Of a stretch of DNA of 64,000 nucleotides, positions 49,753 through 61,444 are shown one piece after another (positions within the stretch are counted from its first letter, which is position 1; the number at the start of each line of letters is the position of its first letter). The stretch covers positions 2,914,001 through 2,978,000 of the forward strand of contig CM030711.1 of assembly GCA_017979445.1 (NCBI GenBank), written 5' to 3'. The notes under the pieces were generated by a model. That model was not told where the DNA came from and made no database searches. It worked only from the letters and a program-made list of their open reading frames with translations. The DNA is from Akebia trifoliata (taxonomy: Eukaryota > Streptophyta > Magnoliopsida > Ranunculales > Lardizabalaceae). The position numbers and the translations under genes were made by a program.

Positions 49753-50694
49753 TGATAGAGATAAACTGTGTACATTATAATAATGTGCATGAGATACACT
49801 ATATCAATGCTATGGTTTATCTCATCATATATCTTGCAAATCTTATTATAGATTTGCATCGATTAGGATCAATTAAGTATATTATATTAGATTGATTGAA
49901 TATCTTATCATATTCATGTATATTTTGAATATAGATATGTAATCAACATTCAAGAATTATCAATAAGAATCATTTTATTCATGGTATCAGACCTTAAGCT
50001 CTACTGAAAGCTCGATCTTGGTACACCGTTCTTTGGTGATGGTGTCATTGCCATCACTATCGTCAAACTTAAATTCTTTTTTTTTCCTCTATTATTATTA
50101 CTATTGTTATTTTCAATAAACCTTAAGCCTTGCTCTATATCTTTATAACCTCCCTACTCCATTCACTTCTGTCTCATGATTTCAAATATCATTTTATTTA
50201 AATATCTTTAATAAGATATTTTCTATTTTAGCCACACAATCATAATTTGTATGTTTTTGAGAGAGATTATGATAGACTTGATCTAGTATGTCATCGATTC
50301 TGGCAGACTCAAAATAAGCGAGATGCGACAATGATGGACTTCATAGACAAACGATAACCACCATCAAGCATGACTGAACATTTGCGACTATCTATTATCA
50401 ACTTCTTTACGAGATTGAGGACTAATATTTTAAATAATCAATTGCATAGTATTTCTTTAGAGGATCATACAATTGTAAAAGGGTGATAGAGATAAGGTGT
50501 ATGCATTATAATTAATAATGTGCATGATATATCTCATCACATATCTTGCAAATCTTATATTTGCATCAATTATGATCAATTAAGTATATTATATTAGATT
50601 GATTTAGTATATTTCCATATTCATGGATATTTTGAATCTATATAAATCCAATGGACCGACATCCAAGAATTCTCAATAAGAATAATTTTCTTCA
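49753..50694 (+). mobile_element. TRIM-like LTR retrotransposon, both LTRs present
   Basis: LTR1 is 49753-49981 (TGATAGAGAT..TTATTCA) and LTR2 is 50484-50694 (TGATAGAGAT..CTTCA). TGGTATCAGACC at 49982-49993, right after LTR1, matches the copia initiator-Met primer-binding site. TAAAAGGG at 50476-50483 directly before LTR2 is a polypurine tract. The flanks CTCAA (49748-49752) and CTCAG (50695-50699) agree at 4 of 5 bases as a target duplication. The interior is only 502 bp with no gag or pol. This fits a TRIM or a gutted copia element in plus orientation. Confidence 0.8.
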
Positions 50695-50699
50695 CTCAG

Positions 50700-52780
50700 T
50701 GAGTCATCAAAATACCACTCAAAAGTAAGGGGGTGTTTAGAAAGAAATCCCTCTCACAAGGTGCATTGAGTAATTTTTCCAATTACAAAAGACCAAGTCA
50801 ATTGACGCCTCTACCTTAACCATCATCTCTGGTCTTTGTTTTGTATGGGTTCTCGAGAGTCACTGTCACGAATCTCAAGAATGAATAATGTTCAAATATT
50901 TGACTTCTAGTCGTTTCACATGGAAGGTTACAATTTGCAAGACTCTTAACATGCCTTTTGGAAACTTTTTGAGGTTTGAATACTAAACAATTTCTGGGAA
51001 AACAAGTTTTGTCACTCTCGTGGGATTCATGTAAAATAAAGTAACAGCAAATGCCGTGTAATTGATGTTTGGTAAAACTTTGAAGGTGCCAACTAACTAA
51101 GTAGGTGAGGTTTGATGATCCAACTTATTCATTTAGCTATTTTCAACATTATTTATTTTTAGAATTTTATTAAAAATAATTTTCTAATAGCCTTTAGAGT
51201 ATAGCGGTTGTCTTTATGTGAAAGTACATCACTAATTTCAACCATTTTTTAAAAACTTTATGAGACTAACTTGTCTATATATCTCACCGATTCTACTTGA
51301 AAATGCATCGAGTTGGATCAAAAGTTCAATCGATTTATTCAAGAGTTGATATTTTTTGACACACGCTCCTGACATGGCATGAGCTTGAACCATAGATTTT
51401 CCCCTCAAGATTCACAATTGTACATTCTTATAAATTTGTATAGTTGTGTGTATCCCAAGGAAAATAATTTATAATTCTAGCACATGCTGCGTCAGGGGGC
51501 ACGTGTTAGAGGAGGGCGTTAAAAAATAATTATTCTTTATCTAATTATATATAATGTTTTATAATGAATAAAAATCAATATATTTATTCTTTTTAATTGA
51601 GATGTCGCAGCCTCTCAGACCAATTGACTAATACTTGGGGAGGTGGAGTTCCTTCCCCCAACATGCATCATCGGGTTTTGGGGTAAATCCATGCGAGTGG
51701 CGCTTAAGGGTGGGACTTGTCTAAGTTTTATCATGAATACTATGGTGATCAATGGATGAATCCCAACCGAGCTTCCTTGAATCCTAACCTAATTCAAAAG
51801 AGATAAAATGTACCTTAAAGCTCAGACCAATTCCATGGTAAGTTAGGATGTGTTAAAGGTCAGCTCACGAGTTCTAAAAATTATTGTTTTTATTTGAAAT
51901 GTTCTTACGAGGTTATTTCTATTTTATTTTTAATTTTCTCTCTTGCACATATCAGTCAAATATTTTATTTGGGTCATTTTTGACCTACTGCGAACCCCAA
52001 AAAGAGTTAATAGTCCTCCACATGAAACATGCCAAAGTGAGTTAAAAAGATGAATTTGATTGTCATCATAACGAGATGACTTTAATGGATGTCTTTGAAA
52101 TATTTCCCTTAATGAAACTATACTCCACTCAATTTTAATGAGGTTTTTACCTTGTAAAGTTTCTTTCAGTCAAAAGTCACTTATTTCATGAAATTAATTT
52201 GATGGCATTTACGTTTGGGAAGGTGCCAAGAAAATGCTTTTGATGTTTAAAAGTGTTTAATTTGAATTTAATTACCATTAGTAATAGACCTGAGCATCTC
52301 ATGTCAAACACGTAACTTAAAATTACGCGTAAAGGAGTTGTCCACACCAACTCCCTATTTTCAATATCTGCGAGAAGTTGACGTATTTCAACTTCAAATT
52401 AAGATAATTTTGGTCAATAATACTTTTTTTTTTGTATGTATGGCTAATGAATAAAATATCATATGTTTCTATAAACAAAAGGTGCTATTTTTTGAATAAT
52501 TCACTCAATGTCCAAAGAAATTGATTATCAAATAGTACCTCATAAATGCTCCTACCAAATGACAAATTTTGCAATCGCTATCCTTATAGAAATGCACCCA
52601 ACAATATTTTCAAGTACAAAAGCTGTATATTACTAGTCGTCTTAATATTACTTTTGTTCAAGTCATTTTCATCCTATTTATCACCCTTTTATAATTTTAA
52701 TTAGAGATGTACAAAAACTTTATGATCTTATTGGTGCTATTGTTGATCTTCTTTCGATCTCTATACATATAGTTATTTCA
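50700..52780. other. Spacer with unclassified repeat traces
   Basis: No gene is seen. CCATGCGAGTGGC at about 51690-51702 is the inverse complement of a word inside the SINE-like element at 52790, so part of this stretch (51595-51800) may be related repeat sequence. Confidence 0.4.
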
Positions 52781-52789
52781 ATCATCTTT

Positions 52790-53006
52790 GATGCCTGTGG
52801 TTCGTGAGTTCGATACTTAGTATGAGCATTAACTTCTCAAGGGCCACTCGCATGGACGCACTCTCACTTACTAGGTACGTGTGATTTGTGAGCGTTGCAC
52901 GTGCTCCGAGATTAGTCCTTGGATAAGATCATGGTCTATGAATTGGACAAAGCCCAGATACAAGCCCGATCCACTGTCTACATGGATACTCGGTTATCCA
53001 AAAAAA
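52790..53006 (+). mobile_element. Probable tRNA-derived SINE
   Basis: A B-box-like GTGAGTTCGATACT is followed by GCCACTCGCATGG. The 3' part reads GCTCCGAGATTAGTCC, GGATACTCGGTTATCC and an A-rich tail. The GAGATTAGTC and GGATAC-CGGTTA words resemble the widespread plant Au SINE. I could not define a target duplication. Confidence 0.5.
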
Positions 53007-53127
53007 TAAAAAAAGTATGATTCAAATTATCATGTACTATTTCTATGAGCTACATTGTTATCGATCAATCTTTCTATATTTAAAGATAAATCGCTATTTA
53101 TAAACAATATTGAACAACAATAATAAC

Positions 53128-53150
53128 AACAACAACAACAATGCTTTTTC
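53128..53150. repeat. (AAC)n/(AAT)n microsatellite
   Basis: Short CAACAATAATAACAACAACAACAACAA tract. Confidence 0.85.
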
Positions 53151-53480
53151 TAAAAGTTTTGGGTTTAGATTAAACTTGCCCATCCATTTCATTTTGTACA
53201 TAGTCAAGTCTTTTATTAATGAAAGTGAATTCATATATGCTTTTACTATTCCATTTATTTTTAATTTGTCTTTTTAGATTCTTCAATTTGATTGTTTCTT
53301 TTAATTAAAATTAAAATTAAAATTTTTATACTCTAATCATCTTAGTTGTTTTTCTCTTAGCTTATCACTAATAATTTCTTAATCTTTCCACTTATCTATT
53401 TATTATATTCAATTTATTTACATGATACTTTTTATCTTTACCATTCAATTTTATACATCATAATTAATCTTAATAGAGTC

Positions 53481-53622
53481 ATGTTGGAGTGAGCTCAAGA
53501 TTGTACCTCACATTGCACTTTCTTGACGTCAAAATGTGTAAGAATCATAAATGCTTTGAATCTTACACAATTTCACGTCAGAAAAGTACAATGTGAGATA
53601 CAATCTTGAGGTCACTCCAATT
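53481..53622. mobile_element. Foldback MITE with about 65-bp arms
   Basis: The left arm begins TTGGAGTGAGCTCAAGATTG. The reverse complement of the right arm begins TTGGAGTGACCTCAAGATTG. Both arms continue through TCACATTG.ACTTT and TGACGT.AAA.TGTGTAAGATTC, leaving a loop of only about 10 bases, so the transcript would form a near-perfect hairpin. Superfamily and target duplication are unclear. Confidence 0.75.
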
Positions 53623-53639
53623 AGTTCACTTTTGGTAGG

Positions 53640-54350
53640 CGAATTCAGCCTTGCTTTCTTAGTAACTATCAGAGTCAGACTGGTAGTCTCCCAGCAAGCA
53701 TCACAAAAATATCATTTCTAAAAAGTCGGAGGCATATCCACTTACCCCATCTTTCTTCGGAGAAAAAAAGTTCGTGTCAAACTTTCTTTGTCGTTCAAGC
53801 CTATCATGATGATAGGGTACCCAAGCAAACAAGAGGAAGTCGCCTTATCAGTAAGTTTCAATAGAGGGCTGAAGTCCATGAGTTGGATGCTTCACCACCT
53901 CTGAGTATTACTTTCAATCTGCATTATTCATCTCAATAAAATCTTATAAATTTTTTCTTATAGTATGAAAAATATGTTTCACATCTTATTCTATATTTTC
54001 TATAGTAAATTAATGAAGTATTAGATTCCATGCCAGATTTTGAGTTGGATCTTAACCTAAAGACACTAATCAAGTGCTCGGAAGATGCACTGGCCGCCAC
54101 CTTTGAATCCTTCATAAGCATAAATTATCATATTATATTCTTTATTAAGGTTGGTAGATTAGTTAATGGTTGTTTAGTAATTTCAGCACAGACCAATTCG
54201 CAAAACACGAAGAGAAGCAAAGCTGTGCTCTACCTTCGTTGTAGAAAAGATTGATGACTTCCATTAAAAAATTGCCACCTAGCATACTAAAAATTATCGT
54301 GATTATTTCTAGCCATTGAATTTAAGGACTTCTCATCAATAAATAATATC
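53640..54350. other. Spacer upstream of IQM
   Basis: An open frame at 54030-54130 encodes MPDFELDLNLKTLIKCSED, which I do not recognise. It has no splice-compatible neighbour. Otherwise no gene is seen. Confidence 0.45.
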
Positions 54351-54399
54351 CAGTAATGTTTTGATACGTAGGTCCATCAAAAAGCTTACGAATATCTAT

Positions 54400-54742
54400 G
54401 CCACGTGGTGATGAATATCAAACTTTATTTAACCAAAATTATAGCAAAGTTTTTCTCAGTATACATGCGCACTGACTCAGTCAGTGACTTGACTTCTGTG
54501 TGGGGCCCACTGTCTTCGTCTTCGTCACCATTCTGTCCATGAAATAAACTCGTGGTCACGGAAGCCACTATTTAAAATAATAATAATAATAATAAAGGAA
54601 AAAAAAATTATTTATTTTATAAAGTTATAAATAAATCGATACTCGACTGCTTGAGACATTCACCAAGATCTCTCTCTCTCTCTCTCTCTGCAAATTTCTA
54701 GGGTTTGTTCTTGAAAACCGGAAACCTTAAACTGGTGCTTTA
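54400..54742 (+). promoter_or_regulatory. IQM: IQM promoter and 5' UTR region
   Basis: A G-box CCACGTGG (54402-54409) and TTGAC-type W-box cores around 54472-54496 lie 250-340 nt upstream of the ATG. TTATAAATAAAT near 54625 is a TATA candidate. The presumed 5' UTR contains a (CT)n run (54669-54689) and a TAGGGTTT telo-box word near 54702. A short (AAT)n tract is at 54567-54594. Confidence 0.5.
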
Positions 54743-55029
54743 ATGGAGGTCGGAACTCAAACTCTTCAGAACTTCGATCTACCGTCGACACCCTCCTCAT
54801 TTCCTTTTGCTTTTCATGTCGAGGTCGAATCGACAGAGATCGAAGCTCCGAACTACGCGATTAACGAACATGCTGTAGTTTTGATTCCAGAAGAGAAATG
54901 TATGGAGATTAACAATCAGAAAGGTACGAGTTCTGAATCGACAGCTGCCGTTAAGATGCAGAAAGTTTACAGGAGCTACCGCACTCGGCGCAGGTTAGCA
55001 GATTCGGCTGTTGTTGCTGAAGAGCTTTG

Positions 55030-55090
<61 letters not shown>

Positions 55091-57735
55091 GTCTCTCTGT
55101 AATTTGTTCTATTTAATTTTGATAAAGGTGGCAAGCGATCGATTACGCTGGACTGAACCTCAGTACAACTTCCTTCTTCGATCACTTGAAACCAGAGACT
55201 AATGCTAAACGTTGGTATCGAATCGGCTACAATGCTTCCAAGGTGAGTTCGGTTTCATTGTTGTTGATTACATGCTTTATCTTTATTTTCTTGTTTTTAT
55301 GTAAAAAAAAACGTGATTTTTCTTCAAATCGATCACGATGGTCTTGTTCACTATTTGGCAGGTTGGTAAGGGCTTATCTCGAGACGCCAAAGCTAAGAAA
55401 CTAGCTTTCCAGCACTGGATTGAAGCTGTAATTACCACTTTCAAGACACTGTTTTTTTATTTTCTGAAAATTAGAATTGAATCTGTTCTTAGTATTCCCC
55501 TGAAAATTCTTATGTTTATACTGAAAATGATTTTATTTTGTTTTATTTTTTAACTGTAGATCGATCCCCGCCACCGATATGGGCACGACTTGCACTCTTA
55601 TTATGATGTTTGGCGTAATGGGGATGCTGGCCAGCCATTCTTCTACTGGTGAGTCCATGCATTAAGGGTTTATAGGCAGACCTTAAAAAATGGGATTTCT
55701 TTGCGTTGTCACCTTTTATAACTGAATAAACTGTCTAGGGTATGAGAGATTCTTGAAAAAAAAAAAAAATCCTTAAAAAGGGCAGATAAGTAGCTTTGAT
55801 TGGGTAATTTGGCTTTTGCACCATTAGTTCATAATTCCCATCCAATGCTGATGTTGATATGGTTGGAAGTATTTCTAATGTAAATGATCTTTTTTTTTTT
55901 GATCGGTAATGTAAAAGATCTTGCTTTGTGCAGGTTGGACATTGGAGATGGCAGAGAGGTTGATATCCAAGAGTGCCCAAGAGCAAAGCTTCGAAAAAAT
56001 TGCATCAAGTATCTCGGACCTGTATGTTCTTTATTGTTCTAGAGATTAAAAAAAATATGAACTCTTAGTAACATATATTGCAATCTAGTTTAATGAAGCA
56101 CTGCAATTAACATTTCTTTCTTTTAGGGCACCACATTTTCAAGTGCTAATTGCAAGGTTTGTGATCCTAACATGTATGTTCGCTTTTGTGATCACTCTTT
56201 AATGAAATCATCAGCAAGAAAGAGAGCATTTTGAATACATAGTCCAAGAAGGGAAAATTGTTCACAAACAAACTGGAGAACTTATGGATACAACTATAGG
56301 ATCCAAAGGGACAAAATGGATTTTTGTGATGTGTACCTTTAAGAAACTCTACGCTGGCGAGGTAAGAACTAAAATGGGCAAGACAACCATTTGTTTGACA
56401 ATCGTTCTCGTATGTTCTGTGTTGCTTCTGTATGTCCTGGAGACTAATATTGTGTTAATGCTACTCAGAAAAAGAAGGGTAAATTTCATCATTCCAGCTT
56501 TCTTGCGGGAGGGGCTACTTTAGCGGCTGGAAGACTAGTTGCAGTGGATGGAGTACTTAAGGTATATAACTTAGAGTTATGGATTCATAGCTGTATAGTT
56601 TCTCTGATTAATTTTTCAACTTTGTAAAATGGAAATTTTGGGAAGAGTCAGGTGTGTAGGTGTGGGTAGTGGGATGGGGCCTATGTCATTCAAACTAGAA
56701 TCCTACTCAGTTTTGAGAAATTCAAGATTGTAGACCTTTTTCCGAGCTGTAGCCAAGTGAGATCTGAAATCCGTGTTTAGCAAATTTACATTGCATTGAT
56801 CATTTCTAGTTGAACCAAGAATTTAACTCCCAATTGAAAGAAAGAGGCCTTTAAGGCTGATGTAGATGGTATCAAATTTCGCTTAATTACAAAGCCAAAA
56901 TGAAGTTGAGTCTAAAGTTTATCTCTATTGTGTCTGATCCTTGAATGCTTCCTTGGATTGCAGTCTATTTCGGCGTACAGTGGACATTATCGCCCAACTA
57001 ATGAGAACCTTGGAAGCTTATTGAGCTTCCTCGAGGAGAATGGAGTCAACATCGATGACGTTGAGGTATGTTGTTCACCATTTAATCTCATCAATCTTTG
57101 ACCTAGCATTTCATTTTAAGAATTTGGGTCATGAAATGGGTTTAATCAACCCTTTGTGCCACTTATGATAATCCTAACTTGTGTAGCATCACCAACATTT
57201 GCCTGAGGGTGTGTCTATATTCTTTAATCCTGAGTTCATGTCTATTGTTTGACAGAGACCCTCTCCCACTGATGATTATGACCATTACGAAGAGAAGAAA
57301 TTGATGCCAAGGGAGAGTGCAAATGGAACCCTAATCGTTCCTGAACCTCCACAGCTTGAAATTCCCAGAGAAGTAGAGAGAGACGAACTCTCCGAACCCT
57401 TCGAGCCAACTGATGTTGTCCAAACTGAAATCAGAGGCAGTTACCAAAGGACCTTATCTGGTGGGCTTCAGAGCCCAAGAGCAGAGGTGCCTAAGAAAGC
57501 AATGCTGAAGAGGATCAATTCCAAGAAGGCTGCAAGTTCGTACCAGTTGGGGCATCAACTATCACTAAAATGGTCAACGGGCGCTGGTCCAAGAATTGGG
57601 TGTGTTGCAGACTATCCTCTGGAACTGAGGGTACAAGCCCTGGAGTTCATGAACCTCTCATCGAGGGTTTCTGCCACACCATCGGCTTCTCGACGGCTTG
57701 GTGGGCTTGTTTCCCAGGCCTCGTGTCCCATTTGA
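54743..57735 (+). CDS. IQM: IQ-motif calmodulin-binding protein, IQM family
   Basis: IQM proteins are plant calmodulin-binding proteins, some binding without calcium, with roles in stress and hormone signalling. Nine coding exons: 54743-55029, 55128-55242, 55362-55427, 55560-55648, 55934-56021, 56215-56361, 56469-56561, 56964-57065 and 57256-57735. They give 488 aa plus stop, all with GT-AG sites and consistent phases. The IQ motif [16 protein letters not shown] is at residues 70-85. The IQM core follows: [73 protein letters not shown] and [10 protein letters not shown]. The acidic tail and the block [20 protein letters not shown] are in the last exon. Start choice: first ATG after the CT-rich leader. 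An AATAAA signal lies near 57832, just before a retrotransposon. Confidence 0.93.
55034..55085. repeat. (CT)n microsatellite in IQM intron 1
   Basis: About 26 CT units start six bases after the exon 1 donor GTAAGT. Confidence 0.95.
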
Positions 57736-57875
57736 CCGCCTTTAATGTGTCTGTAGTGTAAGCATTCCTACCTCATGGATGCCTTCCCTGCAAGTGATTT
57801 CCTTGTTTCTTTTTTTATTATCAGTTAAATCAATAAAACATTTCGAAAGGTCAATGTATTATAAGTGAAGGAATC

Positions 57876-58259
57876 TGTAGATGCGGATTTTCGCTCTACT
57901 TTGAGATATGTGTCGCGACCTTGCGATCCCCTCTCCTTGTTCTCCTAGGTGTGCCTGCAATGACACCATTCCGACGCACAAGTCAGAGATTTAGTAAAAA
58001 GAATAAGTGAAGTTTGGAGAGGAGAAAATCATCTCCTTTAGCTCATTTGTCCATCTATATATATAGAGATGAGACTTTAGGACTTAATTGAATTCCACTA
58101 CCGATTTTACCCTTCTACAACTTAGAAGGGGATTTTGGGACGTATCTCGTACATATTTTGTACTTTCTACCGAGCTTACTCTAGTATATCCATGCCAAGC
58201 TCGAATCCCTAGGTGCCACGTGTCACCCCCTCAGTTCCTAGTGAGAAATATCCTTTACA
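57876..58259 (-). repeat. LTR (3' LTR in element orientation)
   Basis: 384-bp copy. It contains CCATCTATATATATAGAG, a TATA-like core, and CACGTGTCACCCCC near its inner edge. It is preceded by the target duplication GAATC. Confidence 0.85.
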
Positions 58260-58639
58260 ATACCCTCTCTCGGGGGTTTGGACTTTTAGTCCGAGCGCCC
58301 GAGAATAAATGAATGGTACTATGTGACACGTGGTCACGCACCCCATAAATTGTCATTTTCTGATTATTAACTGCGCTTGGTGCCATCATAAACCTGATCT
58401 TCAAAACCAATAGATATAACCCCCTATGGTCGGGTTTGGAACATGAATCAATTTAACCCACCCCTAAGGGATGGACTTGCCTTTATGAACCAATTGTTAT
58501 ATATATATATATATATATATATAAAAACACAGATGAGTTAACCCGACCCTCATTGATCGGACTTGGTTCCCTTCACTCGCCAAGATTTTCGTTGTGTGCC
58601 GACCCCCTTACGGTCGAGATTTGCTCTTCTCACGAGTCA

Positions 58640-59112
58640 GGATTTTCGTTAAATAATAGAAGAACCGACCAAAGTCCCAGATCGGGCTCGGCTCCCCTGA
58701 TAGGCCAGAACTTTGATAAATGATAGAATGACCGATCGAAGTCCCAGATCAGGCTCGACTCCCAGGTTTTGATAAATAATAGATAAACCGACTAAAATCC
58801 CAGATCGGGCTTGGATCCCAGAACGATCCAAGACTTTGATAAATAATAGAATAACCGATCGAAGTCCCAGATCGAGCTCGACTCCCCTGATGGGCCAAGG
58901 CTTTGATAAATGATAGAATGACCGATTGAAGTCCCAGATCGGGCTCGGCTTCCCTGATAGGCCAAGGCTTTGATAAATGATAGAATAACTGATCGAAGTC
59001 CCAGATCGGGCACGGCTCCCCTGATAGGCCAAGGCTTTGATAAATGATAGAATAACCGATCGAAGTCCCAGATCGGGCTCGGCTCTCCTGATGGGCCAAG
59101 GCTTTCTTTGTA
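58640..59112. repeat. Tandem array, unit about 60 bp
   Basis: About seven copies of a unit containing TTTGATAAATGATAGAATAA, CCGATCGAAGTCCCAGATCG, GGCTCGGCTCCCCTGAT and AGGCCAAGG. The units vary slightly in length and sequence. Open frames on the minus strand here are only the translated repeat. Confidence 0.85.
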
Positions 59113-59129
59113 GGTCGACCCCCAACGGT

Positions 59130-59335
59130 CGGATTTTGCACTAAGTGGTCCCGTACAACCGACTTAGGATATGGACCGGACTCCCTATATGAGTCGGGTG
59201 TGGCACTAAGTGGTCCCGTACGACCGACTTAGGATATAGACCGGACTCCCCATATGAGTCGGGTATGGCACTAAGTGGTTCTGTACGACCGACTTAGGAT
59301 ATGAACTGGACTCCCCATATGAGTCGGGTGTGTGT
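59130..59335. repeat. Tandem array, unit about 63 bp
   Basis: Three copies of GCACTAAGTGGTCCCGTAC, GACCGACTTAGGATATGGAC, CGGACTCCCTATATGAGTCG. It is distinct from the adjacent array but shares its GTCGG-rich style. It is non-coding. Confidence 0.85.
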
Positions 59336-59339
59336 CAAG

Positions 59340-60106
59340 TTCTTCTGCTTCCTTCATCTTTAAAGTAACAGTAGACATGCAACAATAATAATTGCATAAA
59401 CTAATAAGGCAATTAGTTCTCAATCCAATGTTGTCGATCTACGTCATTGCTTAAAACAATGTGGTTTGACCGAATCTAATTTATAAATCAATCTCTTAAG
59501 TCAAACCCACTCGGTTCGTTGAGTCGATGTTAGTGAGTTGGGGTTGGTTTCCCATATGACTCGGTGAGTCGGGGTTAAATTGAACCCCCACACAGATTTT
59601 CCCATAATCCATTGAGCTATTTGACTTGGATGAATTCCTAATTATTCGTTACACTATTCGATGGAGTCACCTTGTCTCGATCAAAATTAAATTCAATTCA
59701 TTGGAGTCTAGTGACTCGGCATGTCGGGCTTAGTTAAGCCCCCAATTTATACCATTTTACTAACTTAATTGGATCCTGACGACCATCAACATAACATTTG
59801 ATGCAAACCCCTTACCTTTATATTACGACTCTACTTATACCATACGATTTGGTAAGTCGGATCCGGGTTAAGTCTTCAAATTACATCACTCTGCTCGATC
59901 AAAGTCCTAAAATTTGACTCTTGAGTCGAGCTTGCACTTAACCCCCCGAGTCACTCTTATGTTGAATTAACTCGAGAGATAAATTGGGTCACGTGGCACC
60001 TTACTATGGGCGGCACAATATGTTGATTGACTTGATTGAGTCAACAATTAAGTAACTCAATGCGATTTGGTGGGAATTAGGAGTCCTATATTAGATTTAA
60101 AATCAT

Positions 60107-60138
<32 letters not shown>

Positions 60139-60980
60139 TTTTTTTATTATAGAAAATGTGCCCACACCCCAATATTCTTTAACCACTGACCTCACTTTCC
60201 TCTTCCAATATTAAGAAGAGATTTCCATACAAAAGTGATGTATAATCAATGCACCAAATCCAAACCCAATTCCCACTTTAAGCAATTTTTTATACTTCTG
60301 CTTGATTTGCTAAATGGTTACTGATTTTAAAGAACATCAACAATTGATGTGGATGCATCATAGTATCACTCATCAACTCTTGATGAGCTGTATACATCAA
60401 ACCGACTTCCACTCTTTTTTTTTTTGTTTTCTACTTACCATTCAAAAAGCTTTAAATAAGAGGTAAATAAAAGTACCTGCACGTCATTGATTCACTGTAC
60501 CACTCCTTAACACATTTCCCATAATTTGGCCATAAATCCTGATGATATCATTGCTTCAGCTTTCCTTGTAGATGAAGTCACCAAGGTTGGAAACCGCCAT
60601 TAATGGCTACCTCTTCTCTAGCAGGCAGATCTTATAGATAGAAGAAAGAAAATGCCGATGCCTACGTCTTCGACCTCTCAAGTTGAAGCTCCACAAGAAG
60701 TCCGAAGGTTAGTCTACCAACGTGTTTGATTCATCGTTCGCAGCACTACCAACGATGGGGTTGGGATAAATCACCCTCCATCATTACCCATTGATTTGTA
60801 ATTCGGTATTAAATCCTATTCCAAGATGTTGGGCACAAATCGATTCTAGTCGATTCGGTCCAAAACCAACTAACTCAATAGCAGATTATAACATTACAAA
60901 AAGCAGTTCAAGTACCTCTAACAGATAAAACTTCCTCAAAACCTATAGAGGTAGAACAAAGACAACAAAAATTCCAACCA
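59340..60980. other. Retrotransposon interior without coding sequence
   Basis: This stretch has GAGTCGGG-type words at 59500-59950 and a homopolymer of 30 C at 60108-60137. I see no gag, protease, integrase or reverse transcriptase motif on either strand. Confidence 0.6.
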
Positions 60981-60988
60981 ATTTTCTA

Positions 60989-61261
60989 TCACTTCTTCCT
61001 TGATTCCATAAGAGCAAAACCAGTGACAGTAGCCCAAGAGTTAGCAAGAGTAGAGGAAGCCAGTTCAAGCTGACCAAGGTGACCAGCAAACATGACAGAT
61101 ACTAAGGTGATAGAGTAATAAGAAAGATTGGTGATGATCATAGGTGTAGAGAAGAAGACTTGATGCTTGGCCTCCTCTAAATCCAAAACCTTCTTCTTCC
61201 ACCCTCCACTCTTTCTCTCTTCTCCTTCAGATTCCAACAATGGTGTTCTTGTTGAAGACAT
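60989..61261 (-). pseudogene. MATE (DETOXIFICATION) transporter, truncated first exon
   Basis: MATE transporters export metabolites by antiport. The minus strand encodes 90 residues starting MSSTRTPLLESEGEE, with an acidic/basic N-terminal tail. The first membrane helix region is FFSTPMIITNLSYYSITLVS, followed by VMFAGHLGQLELASSTLANS and ATVTGF. Family members continue with a G-LSGALETLCGQ helix here. Instead the frame reads ALMESRKK and stops. No later MATE exon is found on this strand, so only the first fifth of the protein exists. It lies inside the LTR element, in the element's sense, about 180 nt after the 5' LTR. The AT-rich leader between may be captured 5' UTR. A short peptide could be made from the LTR promoter. 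Confidence 0.85.
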
Positions 61262-61444
61262 CTTCTCTCTCTGTTTCTACGTTTTTCTTCGATTTAAAAG
61301 GTGGATCACCATACAAATTATCAAAAACGACTTTTTTTATGTTTCTCCCGGACACAGCAACCACTTTTCAAAATCTTCCCCCGTCAATTAACCCCATTTT
61401 GTGAAATCGTGGTTCATATTCGAGTTCTCACAGACGGCGTCAAT

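Noticed and set aside
53933..54254. Frames around 54030 with MPDFELDLNLKTL
   Set aside because: Too short, unrecognised, and with no splice-compatible partner.
58649..59141. Long minus-strand frames of up to 158 codons
   Set aside because: All frames are open because the unit is a stop-poor tandem repeat. The protein repeats RARSGTSIGYSIIYQSLG and has no known domain.
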